Shown in pieces: positions 1-7,136 of a stretch of 28,880 nucleotides of DNA. The translations under genes were made by a program, and so were the position numbers. Within the stretch, counting starts at the first letter, position 1; the number at the start of each line of letters is the position of its first letter. The notes under the pieces were generated by a model, which saw only the letters and a list, made by a program, of their open reading frames with translations, was not told the DNA's origin and searched no databases. This DNA comes from a virus: the IMG/VR virus record IMGVR_UViG_3300043496_000225, positions 1 through 28,880 of that record; one strand, 5' to 3'.

Positions 1-74
<74 letters not shown>

Positions 75-192
75 GAATTCCCTAACAAATTGAACCGTTT
101 TCGGCCCGTGGCCTGTCCGCGTGTCGCTGTCCGGGCCGTTTGGATGCAAAACGGGATATTCAAAAAGACTCAATAAAACGCATAATGACGCC

Positions 193-720
193 ATGCCTCG
201 ACGCGTCGCGGGTACTCCCGGGGTACCCCCGCCTGACCCAGGATCCCCGGCGTCCCGATCCTCTGGCGGAGGCTCGGGAGTACCCCCGGGAGTACCCCCG
301 CCGGGAGTCCCCCCGGACGACGTGACGAGCGCCTCGCAGCAGCTCGCCGTCGCGGTGGCACGCTTGGTCCGGACGGTTCTCCAGGCGTTGCCCGCCCCGC
401 CCCCGACGGCGCCGGGACCGGACGTGCCCGCCGTCGAGGCGCAGTTGCTGCGGGCGGAGCAGGTGGCGGTGGTGCTCGACTGCTCGCCGTGGCAGCTGCA
501 GCAAATGCGCAAGGCGCGGCGCGGCCCCCCGTGCTTCTCGCTCACCCACGACGACAAGAACATCCGCTACGATCGGACCGCGCTGCTCACCTGGATCGCG
601 CGGGAACGGGCCAACCAGGCTACGGCTTTTGCTGCCCCGTCGTCAGACGAGCCGCCTTCCGGTCCGCCTTCGTCCAGTGCTGCGGGGACGGCGCGAAGGG
701 GTCGGCGGCCGTCCCGATGA
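193..720 (+). CDS. Excisionase-like HTH DNA-binding protein
   Basis: The C-terminal half contains a MerR/HTH_17-type winged-helix fold (LLRAEQVAVVLDCS, then a basic QMRKARRGPP turn, then RYDRTALLTWIA), as in excisionases and AlpA-type regulators. It could direct excision by the neighbouring integrase. The N-terminal part is a low-complexity Gly/Val/Pro tract encoded by tandem GTAC-centred repeats. That tract may be non-coding attP-arm DNA if translation really starts at GTG 322. ATG 193 lacks a clear Shine-Dalgarno, and GTG 121 is also in frame. Its last 101 bases overlap the 3' end of the convergent integrase gene. A role in excision is inferred from fold and position only. Confidence 0.6.
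   Translation: MPRRVAGTPGVPPPDPGSPASRSSGGGSGVPPGVPPPGVPPDDVTSASQQLAVAVARLVRTVLQALPAPPPTAPGPDVPAVEAQLLRAEQVAVVLDCSPWQLQQMRKARRGPPCFSLTHDDKNIRYDRTALLTWIARERANQATAFAAPSSDEPPSGPPSSSAAGTARRGRRPSR
211..314. repeat. Cluster of GTAC-centred palindromic sites, left attP arm
   Basis: Sites of the form GGRGTACYCC occur at 211-219, 220-230 (GGGGTACCCCC), 276-287 and 288-299 (two tandem 12-mers GGGAGTACCCCC), with a degenerate copy at 303-314. Related sites lie at the integrase ribosome-binding site (1751-1760) and at the right end (28757-28778). Repeats on both sides of attP suggest arm-type binding sites for integrase, excisionase or a repressor. They also encode the GVPP tract of the excisionase-like gene if its upstream start is used. 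Confidence 0.55.
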
Positions 721-1750
721 AGCGGCCGACGAGCAGGGTCGTCACGCCCACCGTCGGCGAGTGCCGGGCATAGAAGCGGCGCGTCGTCTCCGGACTCATG
801 TGGCCGGCGACGGCCGACACCTGGCCGAAGTCGCCGCCGGCGTTCGTCGCTTCCTGGAGCGTCGAGTGCCGCAGGTTGTAGGGCGGGATGTCCGTGGGAA
901 ACCCCGACGTGCGTAACGCCTTCCCGTACGAGCGGCGATCGTAGACGCCCCAGGCGTCGGCAGCGATGAAGAGCCGCCAGGCCTGCACCATCTCCGGATT
1001 GAGCGCCAGCCGCACCGGCTTCCCGCCCTTGGCGCGGCGCACCGACCACCAGCCAAACGCCTGCGGCTCGGCGATCGCGGGCAGCTGCACGTCGCCCGGC
1101 TGCGCGCGCATGATCTGCACGGGTCGCTGCCCGCACGTCGCCTCCACCAGGAAGCGCGCACGCGTCTTCCCATCGCGTAAGCGGCCCTTGGTCTCCTGCT
1201 CGAGCAGGTTCCCCGCGACCGTCGCAATCAGGCCGGCGCTCACCAGCTTTGGATCCTCCGGTTCGACCTTGCCGACCTTCACATAGTCGGCCGGTGTCGG
1301 CCCGCGCGGATCGGCCAGCTTGAACACGGACCGCAGTACCTGCAGCCGGTGCCGCACCTCTCGCGGTTTGACGCCATCGCGCTCCCAGAGCGCGACGGTC
1401 TTCGCGACATCGCCGTCCGGGATGGCATACCGCGAGCGGGTGCCGAACGCCGCGACCCACGGTTTGACGTGGGACCGATCCGACGCGTAACAGCTGCGGC
1501 CCTCGCGCGTGCGGAGCCATTCCTCGACATCCTGCGCGAACGATCCCGCCGCGACCGCGGTCGTCACGCCTGGCGTCGCGGACCGCTCCTGATCGTCGCG
1601 AAACGCCCGCAGGACGCCGAGGTCTGTCTCCAGGGGAAACGACTGAAAGCAGGCGCGCCCGTGGGATTTCCAACGGACGCGAACGGAGGCGGGGCCTCGA
1701 AAAATATTGCGTGCGACTTTCGTCCACCGGATGGGTGTCGTTCTCGGCAT
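620..1750 (-). CDS. int: Tyrosine site-specific integrase
   Basis: A 376-residue tyrosine recombinase expected to recombine attP with a host tRNA-Met gene. The N-terminal part looks like a SAM-like core-binding domain (about residues 70-150). The catalytic domain shows Arg209 (CGQRPVQI), a beta-hairpin lysine near 241-244 (RRAKGGKP), Arg294 in PPYNLRHSTLQ, His317 in AGHMSPETT and the nucleophile Tyr327 (RRFYAR). The usual HxxR motif is YxxR here (Tyr291). The start at 1750 is chosen because AGAGGAG lies 7-8 bases upstream; the frame stays open to 1846 but without a comparable site. The gene points toward attP, as is usual for integrases. The GTAC-centred site at 1751-1760 overlaps its ribosome-binding region, which suggests regulation. 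Confidence 0.93.
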   Translation of the reverse strand: MPRTTPIRWTKVARNIFRGPASVRVRWKSHGRACFQSFPLETDLGVLRAFRDDQERSATPGVTTAVAAGSFAQDVEEWLRTREGRSCYASDRSHVKPWVAAFGTRSRYAIPDGDVAKTVALWERDGVKPREVRHRLQVLRSVFKLADPRGPTPADYVKVGKVEPEDPKLVSAGLIATVAGNLLEQETKGRLRDGKTRARFLVEATCGQRPVQIMRAQPGDVQLPAIAEPQAFGWWSVRRAKGGKPVRLALNPEMVQAWRLFIAADAWGVYDRRSYGKALRTSGFPTDIPPYNLRHSTLQEATNAGGDFGQVSAVAGHMSPETTRRFYARHSPTVGVTTLLVGRFIGTAADPFAPSPQHWTKADRKAARLTTGQQKP

Positions 1751-1760
1751 GGGGTACTCC
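1751..1760 (-). promoter_or_regulatory. GTAC-centred site over the integrase RBS
   Basis: On the minus strand this reads GGAGTACCCC, directly before the integrase ATG and overlapping its Shine-Dalgarno AGAGGAG. It matches the sites repeated in both attP arms. The overlap may be an operator or may be partly due to the G-rich Shine-Dalgarno. Confidence 0.4.
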
Positions 1761-1837
1761 TCTGAAGTGGCGGCACTCGGGGACGCCCAGGAACCCATGT
1801 CGTTCCTCGCGACATCACCGAACACACACATAGAAGA

Positions 1838-1869
1838 GTTTAACAAATTGCCGCATTTTGACGCAATTT
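1838..1869 (-). promoter_or_regulatory. Possible integrase promoter with inverted-repeat operator
   Basis: On the minus strand, TTGCGT (1861-1866) and TTAAAC (1838-1843) are separated by 17 bases, a plausible sigma-70-type promoter about 80 bases upstream of the integrase start. A perfect inverted repeat, AAATTGC (1845-1851) and GCAATTT (1863-1869), 11 bases apart, overlies it and could be a repressor operator. Both boxes match the consensus only in part. Confidence 0.35.
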
Positions 1870-1931
1870 AGACCAATAACACTACTAGTGGTGGCGTCTG
1901 TTTGGCCTTACACGACGCTAAATTAATGAAT

Positions 1932-1960
1932 TTGACAGAAAACAATCGAGCCTATAAAAC
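1932..1960 (+). promoter_or_regulatory. Likely rightward early promoter
   Basis: A consensus -35 box TTGACA (1932-1937) is followed by TATAAA (1953-1958, 15-base spacer) or TAAAAC (1955-1960, 17-base spacer) in a locally AT-rich stretch. It faces the rightward gene train starting at 2066, which runs without strand change to 26711. It is the best promoter-like sequence seen in the window. Confidence 0.5.
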
Positions 1961-2014
1961 CTCGCAAGTCGCGCAGGTTTTCGGCCCGCCGCGATTCGAA
2001 CTCGGCAGTAAACC

Positions 2015-2035
2015 AACGCCTTTGTTGGCGTTTTG
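2015..2035 (+). terminator. Small hairpin followed by T-run in the early leader
   Basis: AACGCC (2015-2020) pairs with GGCGTT (2027-2032) around a TTTGTT loop and runs into TTTT. The stem is only 6 bp, so it is at most a weak terminator or attenuator. It lies between the putative early promoter and the first early gene, where antitermination could act. Confidence 0.25.
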
Positions 2036-2065
2036 CCTGGAGTAACCCCAGTGGGAGAAGCCACC

Positions 2066-2380
2066 GTGTCTCGATCGTTGACGGTCGGTACCGACCAGCG
2101 GGAGAACCAGCCCAACGCCGGCGAATCTCTGAGCGACGTTCTGGGCCGCGCGAAGGTCGGGGCCCCGCTGACGACCTCCGACCTCGCCGTCATCTTCAGC
2201 ATCTCCCGGCAGCACGCGACGAAGCTCGCGGCACAGGGCGCCTTCGATCAGTTCCGATTGAAAGGCCGATCGGTCGGGACGCGCCACTACAGCGGCATCC
2301 TGGTCACGCGATATCTGGAGGCCGAGCCGCTGGCGGCCCGGACGTTCGCCGCGCCTCGGCCCGATAAGCGACGGCGATAA
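2066..2380 (+). CDS. HTH DNA-binding protein, first early gene
   Basis: A 104-residue protein with a helix-turn-helix-like segment near residues 46-65 (LTTSDLAVIFSISRQHATKL), followed by an RxVGTRHY turn and a YLEA helix, resembling excisionase/MerR-type or Cro-like folds. GTG 2066 is chosen because GGGAGAAG lies just upstream; in-frame GTG 2051 and TTG 2033 are weaker. It is the first gene after the early promoter, so it is a candidate transcriptional regulator, either Cro-like or a second recombination factor. The exact role is not known. Confidence 0.7.
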   Translation: MSRSLTVGTDQRENQPNAGESLSDVLGRAKVGAPLTTSDLAVIFSISRQHATKLAAQGAFDQFRLKGRSVGTRHYSGILVTRYLEAEPLAARTFAAPRPDKRRR

Positions 2381-2466
2381 ACCGCGAACCCTGAACCCTG
2401 AAGGCTGAAGCCCTGGACCCCGAGGACTGCATGAACCGTTTGCACTACGCCGAAGGAGTGGACGCA

Positions 2467-3528
2467 ATGCCGGAACACGCGGGAATGCTGGCGCGCACGG
2501 AGCGCGTCGACTCGCCGATCTACGGCGAGATCATGCCGATCGCCGCCATTCAACAGAACATCGCGCGCGTCCAACTGCTCAAGCAGGAGGTCCTGCGCGA
2601 GGGCGTGGACTTCGGCGTGATCCCGGGCACCCCGAAGCCGAGCCTCTACAAGCCCGGCGCCGAGATCGTCAATCTGATGTTTGGCGTCTCGGTCGATCCG
2701 GACCCGTTGGCCTTCCGTGAAGAGGAGGGGGTCGACGACACGGGCCGGCCCTTCTACCGGGTGACCGTGCGCCAGGTGTTCAAGACGCGCACGGGCCTCT
2801 TCCTGGGCGCCAGCTACGGCAGCGCGAGCTCCCTCGAGGAGAAATACAAGTGGCGCCGCGCCACCGGCCCCAAGGAGTTCGCCGCGACCGTCGAGGGCTG
2901 GAAGCGATCGAAGTTCAAGCGCGGCAAGAACAACACCGAGTACGAAGAGCCGCAGGTCCGCACCGAGGTCGACGACATCCGCAACACGATCCTCCAGATG
3001 GCGATGAAGCGCTCGGAGGTCTCCGGGACCAAGCGCGTGCACGCCCTTTCCGGGATGTTCGGCCAGGACCTCGAGGACCTGCCGGCGGAGATTCGCGACT
3101 CGATCGTTGACGGGGAGGTCGTCAGCCGGGAGGCCAGCGCGCCGCCGCCGCCGGCCGCCCATCGCAAATCGCAGCAGCACGGCCAGGCGCCGGGCGACGC
3201 CCCACCGCCGCGCGAGGACACCGGGAAGCAACCGAGCGCCCCGCCGCCGCCCGCCGCGACCAGGAGCACCGTCACCGTCGTGATCGAGGACACCCAGGTC
3301 GTGCCGCGCGCCGACAGCACGTACTACGAGATCAAGGCGATGCAGGTCGGCGGGGATGAGCGGCTGCCGCCGACGACGCACGTCTTCCTCACCGGCGACG
3401 AAGACCTTTACAAGGTCGCGGCGTCGTGCGAGGGGAGCGGCGTGGTGATGGTCGCCACCTGGCACCCGGGCAAGCGGCGCGACGGCAGCGTCGGCAAGAT
3501 GCTCGACGAGCTGACCGCGGCGGACTGA
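2467..3528 (+). CDS. Phage early protein with GVIPGTPKP motif
   Basis: A 353-residue protein. The N-terminal region has EGVDFGVIPGTPKPSLYKPG (about residues 44-63), a signature I recall from conserved phage and mobile-element proteins of unknown function that often sit with recombination genes. The middle (about 220-280) is a Pro/Ala-rich linker. The C-terminal part (about 275-350: YYEIKAMQV, HVFLTGDEDLYKVA, VVMVATW) may be a small beta-rich, OB-like domain. ATG 2467 follows AAGGAG at 9 bases; ATG 2431 is also in frame but has no such site. By context it may act in DNA recombination or single-strand handling, but this is inference. Confidence 0.8.
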   Translation: MPEHAGMLARTERVDSPIYGEIMPIAAIQQNIARVQLLKQEVLREGVDFGVIPGTPKPSLYKPGAEIVNLMFGVSVDPDPLAFREEEGVDDTGRPFYRVTVRQVFKTRTGLFLGASYGSASSLEEKYKWRRATGPKEFAATVEGWKRSKFKRGKNNTEYEEPQVRTEVDDIRNTILQMAMKRSEVSGTKRVHALSGMFGQDLEDLPAEIRDSIVDGEVVSREASAPPPPAAHRKSQQHGQAPGDAPPPREDTGKQPSAPPPPAATRSTVTVVIEDTQVVPRADSTYYEIKAMQVGGDERLPPTTHVFLTGDEDLYKVAASCEGSGVVMVATWHPGKRRDGSVGKMLDELTAAD

Positions 3529-3540
3529 GGCCATGAAGGC

Positions 3541-3563
3541 AACCAACCAACCAACCAACCAAC
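3541..3563. repeat. AACC tetranucleotide repeat
   Basis: Five AACC units plus AAC lie directly after an ATG (3533) that has GAGG just upstream and follows the stop of the preceding gene by 4 bases. Reading from that ATG crosses the repeat in a frame different from the winged-helix gene at 3582. Loss of one unit would join the two frames. Confidence 0.7.
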
Positions 3564-3581
3564 GCAAGGCGTGGGCCGGCG

Positions 3582-4007
3582 ATGAGCAGCGGCATCGGTC
3601 GCGCGATCGACGAACTCCTGGCCGAGCGGCAGCACCTCGTGGCGCGCCTCGCGAAACTCGACGCCGGCATCGCGACGCTCCGCGAGCTGTTCCATCTGCC
3701 CGCGCCGACGACGCCCCTCAACGGCACGAAGACCCGGCTGTCCTCGGCGGCCGCGGCGCCGTCAGCGAACGGGAACGGTCACGGCCACCGGTCCGAATTG
3801 GACGAGACCATTCTGACGGCGCTGCGCGATGGGCCGATGCCACCCGGCGAGCTCGCAGCGGCGCTGAAGGTCGAACGGGCCGCGCTGCGGCACCACCTCA
3901 AACAGCTCGAGGCGTGCGGTCTGCTGGTGTCGACCGGCGTGACCGCGAGCCGGCGCGTGGCGCTCGCGCCGGGCGCGTCGGCGAAGGAGGCGCCCAGTCG
4001 TGACTGA
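3582..4007 (+). CDS. Winged-helix DNA-binding protein
   Basis: A 141-residue protein. The N-terminal part is a likely coiled coil (residues 1-35, AIDELLAERQHLVARLAKLD), followed by a Ser/Ala/Asn/Gly linker. The C-terminal part (about 70-130) is a winged helix: ETILTALRDGPMPPGELAAAL, then AALRHHLKQLEACGLL and a wing VTASRRVAL. This layout resembles MarR/ArsR-like regulators, so it may control phage transcription. The Shine-Dalgarno for 3582 is weak. The upstream ATG at 3533 runs through an AACC repeat out of frame with it, so expression could depend on repeat number or on coupling from 3533. Confidence 0.75.
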   Translation: MSSGIGRAIDELLAERQHLVARLAKLDAGIATLRELFHLPAPTTPLNGTKTRLSSAAAAPSANGNGHGHRSELDETILTALRDGPMPPGELAAALKVERAALRHHLKQLEACGLLVSTGVTASRRVALAPGASAKEAPSRD

Positions 4008-4149
4008 AGAAACCGAACGGCTGAGACGAATCGCGGCCGCGGCGCCCCCGGCGAGCTCGTTCGAAGGAACGATTCAGCGCTGGCGCGAGACGAACGAGCC
4101 CGACTACGAGACGGTGTGGTCGGGCGGCGCCGGCCTGACCAGCTACTAA
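4000..4149 (+). CDS. Small protein of unknown function (49 aa)
   Basis: GTG 4000 follows a strong GAAGGAGG (3983-3990) at 9 bases and overlaps the end of the winged-helix gene by 8 bases. The product has a charged N-terminus (VTEETERLRRIAAAAP) and an acidic/aromatic C-terminus (DYETVWSGGAGLTSY). No family is recognised. Its excellent ribosome-binding site and operon position are the support for it being real. Confidence 0.6.
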   Translation: MTEETERLRRIAAAAPPASSFEGTIQRWRETNEPDYETVWSGGAGLTSY

Positions 4150-4168
4150 CGACGCGGATTAACGACCC

Positions 4169-4495
4169 ATGCCGTATCAACCGACCACCGGCGATCGCGT
4201 GCGCCTCAACGGCTTCGAAGGGCCGCGCGCGATCATCCTGAAGTTCAACCGCAAGACCGACGGCGCGCCGTACTTCAAAGCCAAGCTCGAAAAGACGGGC
4301 GAGCTGGTGTGGCCGGACCACGTCGTCGCCGATTCGCTCGGCGCCTATGAGCTGACGTGCGCCGACTGCGAGATCCGCTTTCGCGCGGCGCGCGCGTGGG
4401 ATCCGCTCTGCCCGAACTGCGAACGCCGGCACGATCGCCAGGGTGGACCGGACCGCCAGAAGACGACCGGCGCGCGGGTGTGGCGGGGACGATGA
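4169..4495 (+). CDS. Small zinc-finger protein
   Basis: A 108-residue protein. The N-terminal half is a compact beta-rich region (GDRVRLNGFEGPRAIILKF, resembling a small SH3/KOW-like barrel). The C-terminal half has two CxxC pairs (CADC near residue 65 and CPNC near 83), typical of a zinc ribbon that binds nucleic acid or protein. It overlaps the next gene by ATGA, so the two are probably translated together. The function is unknown; a DNA-binding accessory of the nuclease encoded next is possible. Confidence 0.7.
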   Translation: MPYQPTTGDRVRLNGFEGPRAIILKFNRKTDGAPYFKAKLEKTGELVWPDHVVADSLGAYELTCADCEIRFRAARAWDPLCPNCERRHDRQGGPDRQKTTGARVWRGR

Positions 4496-5184
4496 GCGCC
4501 GCCGCCCTGCTCGCGCCGCCGGCCGGCTGCACCTTCGACGCGGCACGCCACGAATACCACATCGACGGCGTGCTCACGCCCTCGGTGACGCAGGTCCTGA
4601 GCGCCGAGCAGTTCGTCGACTTCTCGAGCGTGCCCGGGCCCATCCTGGCCGAGGCCCAGGCGCGCGGGACCTACGTCCACCAGGTCCTGCACTACCTGCT
4701 CGAGGACGACTACGACCTGGCCGACTGCGAGGCGCGCTTCCGCGGCTACGTCGAGTCCGCGCTGCAGTACATCGAGGCGCTCGGCAAGCGCCCGCTCCGC
4801 GATCCCGACTCCGGGGCCGCGCAGGCCGTCGAGTGGCGCTTCTGGCACCGGCGCCGGATGTTCGCCGGGACCATCGACTGGCTTGGGTGGGACCGCGACG
4901 AGGTCCTCAGCATCGACGACTGGAAAACCGGCGAACCGTCCGATGTCGCGGCGCCGCTGCAGACCGCGGCCTACGAGGCCGGCGTGCGCGATGTGCTCCT
5001 GCCGGTCCTCCTGCCCGACTACCGCGGGCCGATTCGCAGGCGCGCGGTCAAGTTGTTCCGCGACGGCCGGCGCGGACGGCCGGACCCCTACACCGATCCC
5101 CGGGACCTACCGCAGTTCTACGCGGCGCTGTCCTGCGTCCACTACCGCCGCAACGGGATGCGGCATGACCGGCCGGCCGCATGA
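4492..5184 (+). CDS. RecB-like PD-(D/E)XK nuclease
   Basis: A 230-residue protein with the motif order of RecB/Cas4-type exonucleases: His63 (GTYVHQ), Glu114, Asp129 (AGTID), Asp143-Trp-Lys145 in DDWKTG, and Gln157/Tyr161 (QTAAYEAG). Such phage nucleases usually make single-strand ends for recombination or process replicating DNA. The start ATG overlaps the previous stop (ATGA) and the end overlaps the next start. I see no helicase or iron-sulfur cysteine cluster, so it is a stand-alone nuclease. Partners may be the early protein at 2467 and the RusA resolvase at 7774. Confidence 0.85.
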   Translation: MSAAALLAPPAGCTFDAARHEYHIDGVLTPSVTQVLSAEQFVDFSSVPGPILAEAQARGTYVHQVLHYLLEDDYDLADCEARFRGYVESALQYIEALGKRPLRDPDSGAAQAVEWRFWHRRRMFAGTIDWLGWDRDEVLSIDDWKTGEPSDVAAPLQTAAYEAGVRDVLLPVLLPDYRGPIRRRAVKLFRDGRRGRPDPYTDPRDLPQFYAALSCVHYRRNGMRHDRPAA

Positions 5185-5378
5185 CCACAACACAAGACAC
5201 GGCCCATCTGTTGGCGCTGAAGAAGAGGATCGAACACTTGTCGCCAGGCGATCAGTTGCGCCTGGCGGCGGAATGCGTGGACCACGGCTACCTCGACATC
5301 GCCGAGACGCTCGCCAGCAACGTCGTGGATGAATTGCGGGCGGTGCGGTTGCTGCGGCGCGAAAGGACGACTTCATGA
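5181..5378 (+). CDS. Small helical protein of unknown function
   Basis: A 65-residue, largely helical protein (LALKKRIEHLSPGDQLRLAAE, then IAETLASNVVDELRAVRLLRRE). It overlaps both neighbours through ATGA junctions, so it is part of a tightly coupled early operon. I do not recognise a family. Codon use is like its neighbours. Confidence 0.65.
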   Translation: MTTTQDTAHLLALKKRIEHLSPGDQLRLAAECVDHGYLDIAETLASNVVDELRAVRLLRRERTTS

Positions 5379-6040
5379 CCGTCGCCGAGATTGAACGGAT
5401 TGGCGCGCCCGAGATTTCCCGGCCGGCCGCGCGGAAGGCCTACCTCGAGTACAAGCGCGCGGTGCTGTCGGCCGCCTCGCCCGAGGAGCGGAAGGAATAC
5501 GAGGGCTTGTGGCGCGGCTACAAAGCCATCGCCGCCGGTCAGCAGGTGATCGATCTGCACCAGACGATGCGAGTGGCCGGGGTGCAGGAGGACACGTTGT
5601 TTCCGCGGCTGGCGATTTGTCGGGCCACGGCGATGCACTGTCGCTGCGTGTTGGCCGAGGACGGGTCGGCAGTCTTCTTCGATGACAAGTATCGGTGGCG
5701 CCGGGCCGCGTCGCAGCGGGTGACGTTGCCGACGGGGACGCTGCCGCAGTTCGTCACGCAGTGGAACGCCGGCACGTTTACGCGCTATCGGACGGGTGGG
5801 GCGCTGGAGCGGCAGCGGTGGCAGTCGGACGCGATCGCGCTGGTGCCGATTGTCCCGCCGCGGCTGCATCCGCGCGCGGCGCTGTCGAATTACCACATTT
5901 TGTGGGACGCCGTGTGGACGCCGGCGCCGCCGGCGGATCCGCTGCTGTTGAAGCATCTTGCTGGCGCCCTGTACGCGATCGTGGCCCAGTGGGATCTGAC
6001 GCCGCTCGAACAGGCGGTGTTGGCGGGGCGGTTGTCGTGA
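5375..6040 (+). CDS. Early phage protein of unknown function
   Basis: A 221-residue protein starting at an ATGA overlap and ending at a GTGA overlap. The N-terminal third is helical (RKAYLEYKRAVLSAASPEERKEYEGLWRGYKA as two helices), and the middle has conserved-looking residues (LFPRLAICRATAMHC, FFDDKYRWRRA). The C-terminal part includes a proline-rich stretch and a helix LKHLAGALYAIVAQWDLTP. No catalytic signature is clear. Its place between the nuclease and the coiled-coil protein suggests a role in phage DNA metabolism. Confidence 0.7.
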   Translation: MTVAEIERIGAPEISRPAARKAYLEYKRAVLSAASPEERKEYEGLWRGYKAIAAGQQVIDLHQTMRVAGVQEDTLFPRLAICRATAMHCRCVLAEDGSAVFFDDKYRWRRAASQRVTLPTGTLPQFVTQWNAGTFTRYRTGGALERQRWQSDAIALVPIVPPRLHPRAALSNYHILWDAVWTPAPPADPLLLKHLAGALYAIVAQWDLTPLEQAVLAGRLS

Positions 6041-6771
6041 CGACCACCGCCGAGACCACCGTGCTCGTAAGCCTCGAACCGGCCGGCCGCGTGCACCTCG
6101 AGGCCGAGCGGCAGACGCTCCTCTCGCGGCCGCTGCCGACGGCGCTCACCAGCCCCGACGACTACGCCGCGCTCGCCGACGAGCAGGCCCGCTTGCAGGC
6201 CTTCATCAAACGCGTCGAGCCGGAGTTCGATGAAGTCTGCGATGCCGCGTACAAAACGTGGAAGCGGGCGACCGGACTCCGCTCCCTGTTCTTCGAGGGG
6301 CTGCACGCGTTCAATGAGTCCGCGCGCCGCCTGCTCGGCGCCTACAAGGCCGAACAGGATCGCATCAAGCGTGACGCCGAGCTCCGCATCCAGGAAGAGG
6401 ACCGCCGCGCTGCGGAGGAACGCCGCTTCGCCGAGGCCGCCGCGCTCGAGCAGCAGGGCCATCGCGCGCTCGCCGCCGCGGTCCTCGAGACGGAGCTGCC
6501 CGCCGGGCCGCCGGTCACGCTCCCGAGTGTCGTGCCCGAGGTCCGCGGCCTCCACTATCAGACCGCCTGGCGGTGGCGCCTCGCCGGCGCGACCGGTGCC
6601 GATGGCGGGAAGAAGGACAAGGCGCGGCGCAAGCGCGCGGCGACCATCGTGCCGCGATCGTTCCTCGATCTCGACGAGGCCGCGATCACCGCGCACGTGA
6701 CCAACATGCGCGACACCGTGAAGATCCCCGGCATTGAGATCTACTCGGAGCAGGTGCCAGTCCGGAGATGA
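6037..6771 (+). CDS. Coiled-coil phage early protein
   Basis: A 244-residue protein starting at GTG in a GTGA overlap. The central region (about residues 105-150) is strongly charged and heptad-like (IKRDAELRIQEEDRRAAEERR). The C-terminal domain carries VPEVRGLHYQTAWRWRL, then VPRSFLDLDEAAI and a terminal PGIEIYSEQ. In my recollection this C-terminal pattern is common in phage hypothetical proteins that sit beside recombination genes. It could assist recombination or protect DNA ends, but this is inferred from context only. Confidence 0.75.
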   Translation: MTTTAETTVLVSLEPAGRVHLEAERQTLLSRPLPTALTSPDDYAALADEQARLQAFIKRVEPEFDEVCDAAYKTWKRATGLRSLFFEGLHAFNESARRLLGAYKAEQDRIKRDAELRIQEEDRRAAEERRFAEAAALEQQGHRALAAAVLETELPAGPPVTLPSVVPEVRGLHYQTAWRWRLAGATGADGGKKDKARRKRAATIVPRSFLDLDEAAITAHVTNMRDTVKIPGIEIYSEQVPVRR

Positions 6772-7136
6772 CAACCATGACAGCGGTAGGTGAGGGGACG
6801 GGACGCTTGAACGCGCTGTGGTGGTGGATCGATCGCTGGCGCAAGAGCTCCGCGTACATGGACATGACGCTCGAGCAGCAGGGTGCCTATCGGAATCTGC
6901 TCGACGAGGCGCAGCTGCGCGGCGGGCCCCTGCCGAACGATGAACGCATCCTCGCGAAGGCCTGCGGAGATGCGACCGCCTGGCGGCGATTGCGCGAGCC
7001 GGTCATGGCGCGCTTCATCCTGACCGCGGACGGGTGGCGGAACAAGACGCTCGACGAGGTCCTCCAGCAGTCGCACCGACGCCGGGAAAAGCAGCGACGG
7101 TACCGACTGAGCAGCGGTAACGGCGACGGTAACTAA
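6768..7136 (+). CDS. DUF1376-type replication-associated protein
   Basis: A 122-residue protein with the DUF1376/YdaU signature: WWIDRW, then AYMDMTLEQQGAYRNLLDEA, GGPLPNDERILAKACGD, W-RRL and GWRNKTLDE. Such proteins are typically found in phage replication modules. The stop TAA (7134-7136) lies inside an array of GGTAAC repeats. The same frame continues open for 46 more codons to TAG at 7275-7277 with a Gly/Asn-rich and then SPISYLS-like sequence. The gene may therefore carry a premature stop, or the stop may be read through. It begins at an ATGA overlap. Confidence 0.8.
   Translation: MTTMTAVGEGTGRLNALWWWIDRWRKSSAYMDMTLEQQGAYRNLLDEAQLRGGPLPNDERILAKACGDATAWRRLREPVMARFILTADGWRNKTLDEVLQQSHRRREKQRRYRLSSGNGDGN

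Larger units (their letters stand above)
1751..2065. other. Divergent intergenic control region
   Basis: This 315-bp stretch lies between the leftward integrase and the rightward early genes and carries no supported gene. It is notably AT-richer (about 1828-1960) than its surroundings. It holds a good rightward promoter (1932-1960), a possible leftward promoter with an inverted repeat (1838-1869), an 11-bp palindrome CACTACTAGTG (1880-1890) and a small hairpin (2015-2032). It is the natural place for lysis/lysogeny control. Confidence 0.65.

Noticed and set aside
567-1727. Long Arg-rich frame on the minus strand overlapping integrase
   Set aside because: It is a shadow frame of the integrase gene with unnatural composition; the 620-1750 frame has all the catalytic motifs.
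1990-2002. T-arm-like GATTCGAACTC, possible reverse tRNA remnant
   Set aside because: No acceptor or anticodon arm can be formed around it, so a match of about 10 bases is likely chance.
2287-3567. 426-residue frame on the minus strand
   Set aside because: It has the Arg/Asp/Leu-rich composition of an antisense shadow of the 2467-3528 gene and no recognisable motif.
3533-4003. Frame starting at ATG 3533 as a full gene
   Set aside because: After the repeat it is Arg/Ala-rich shadow sequence of the winged-helix gene. Only its start may matter, for coupling or phase variation.
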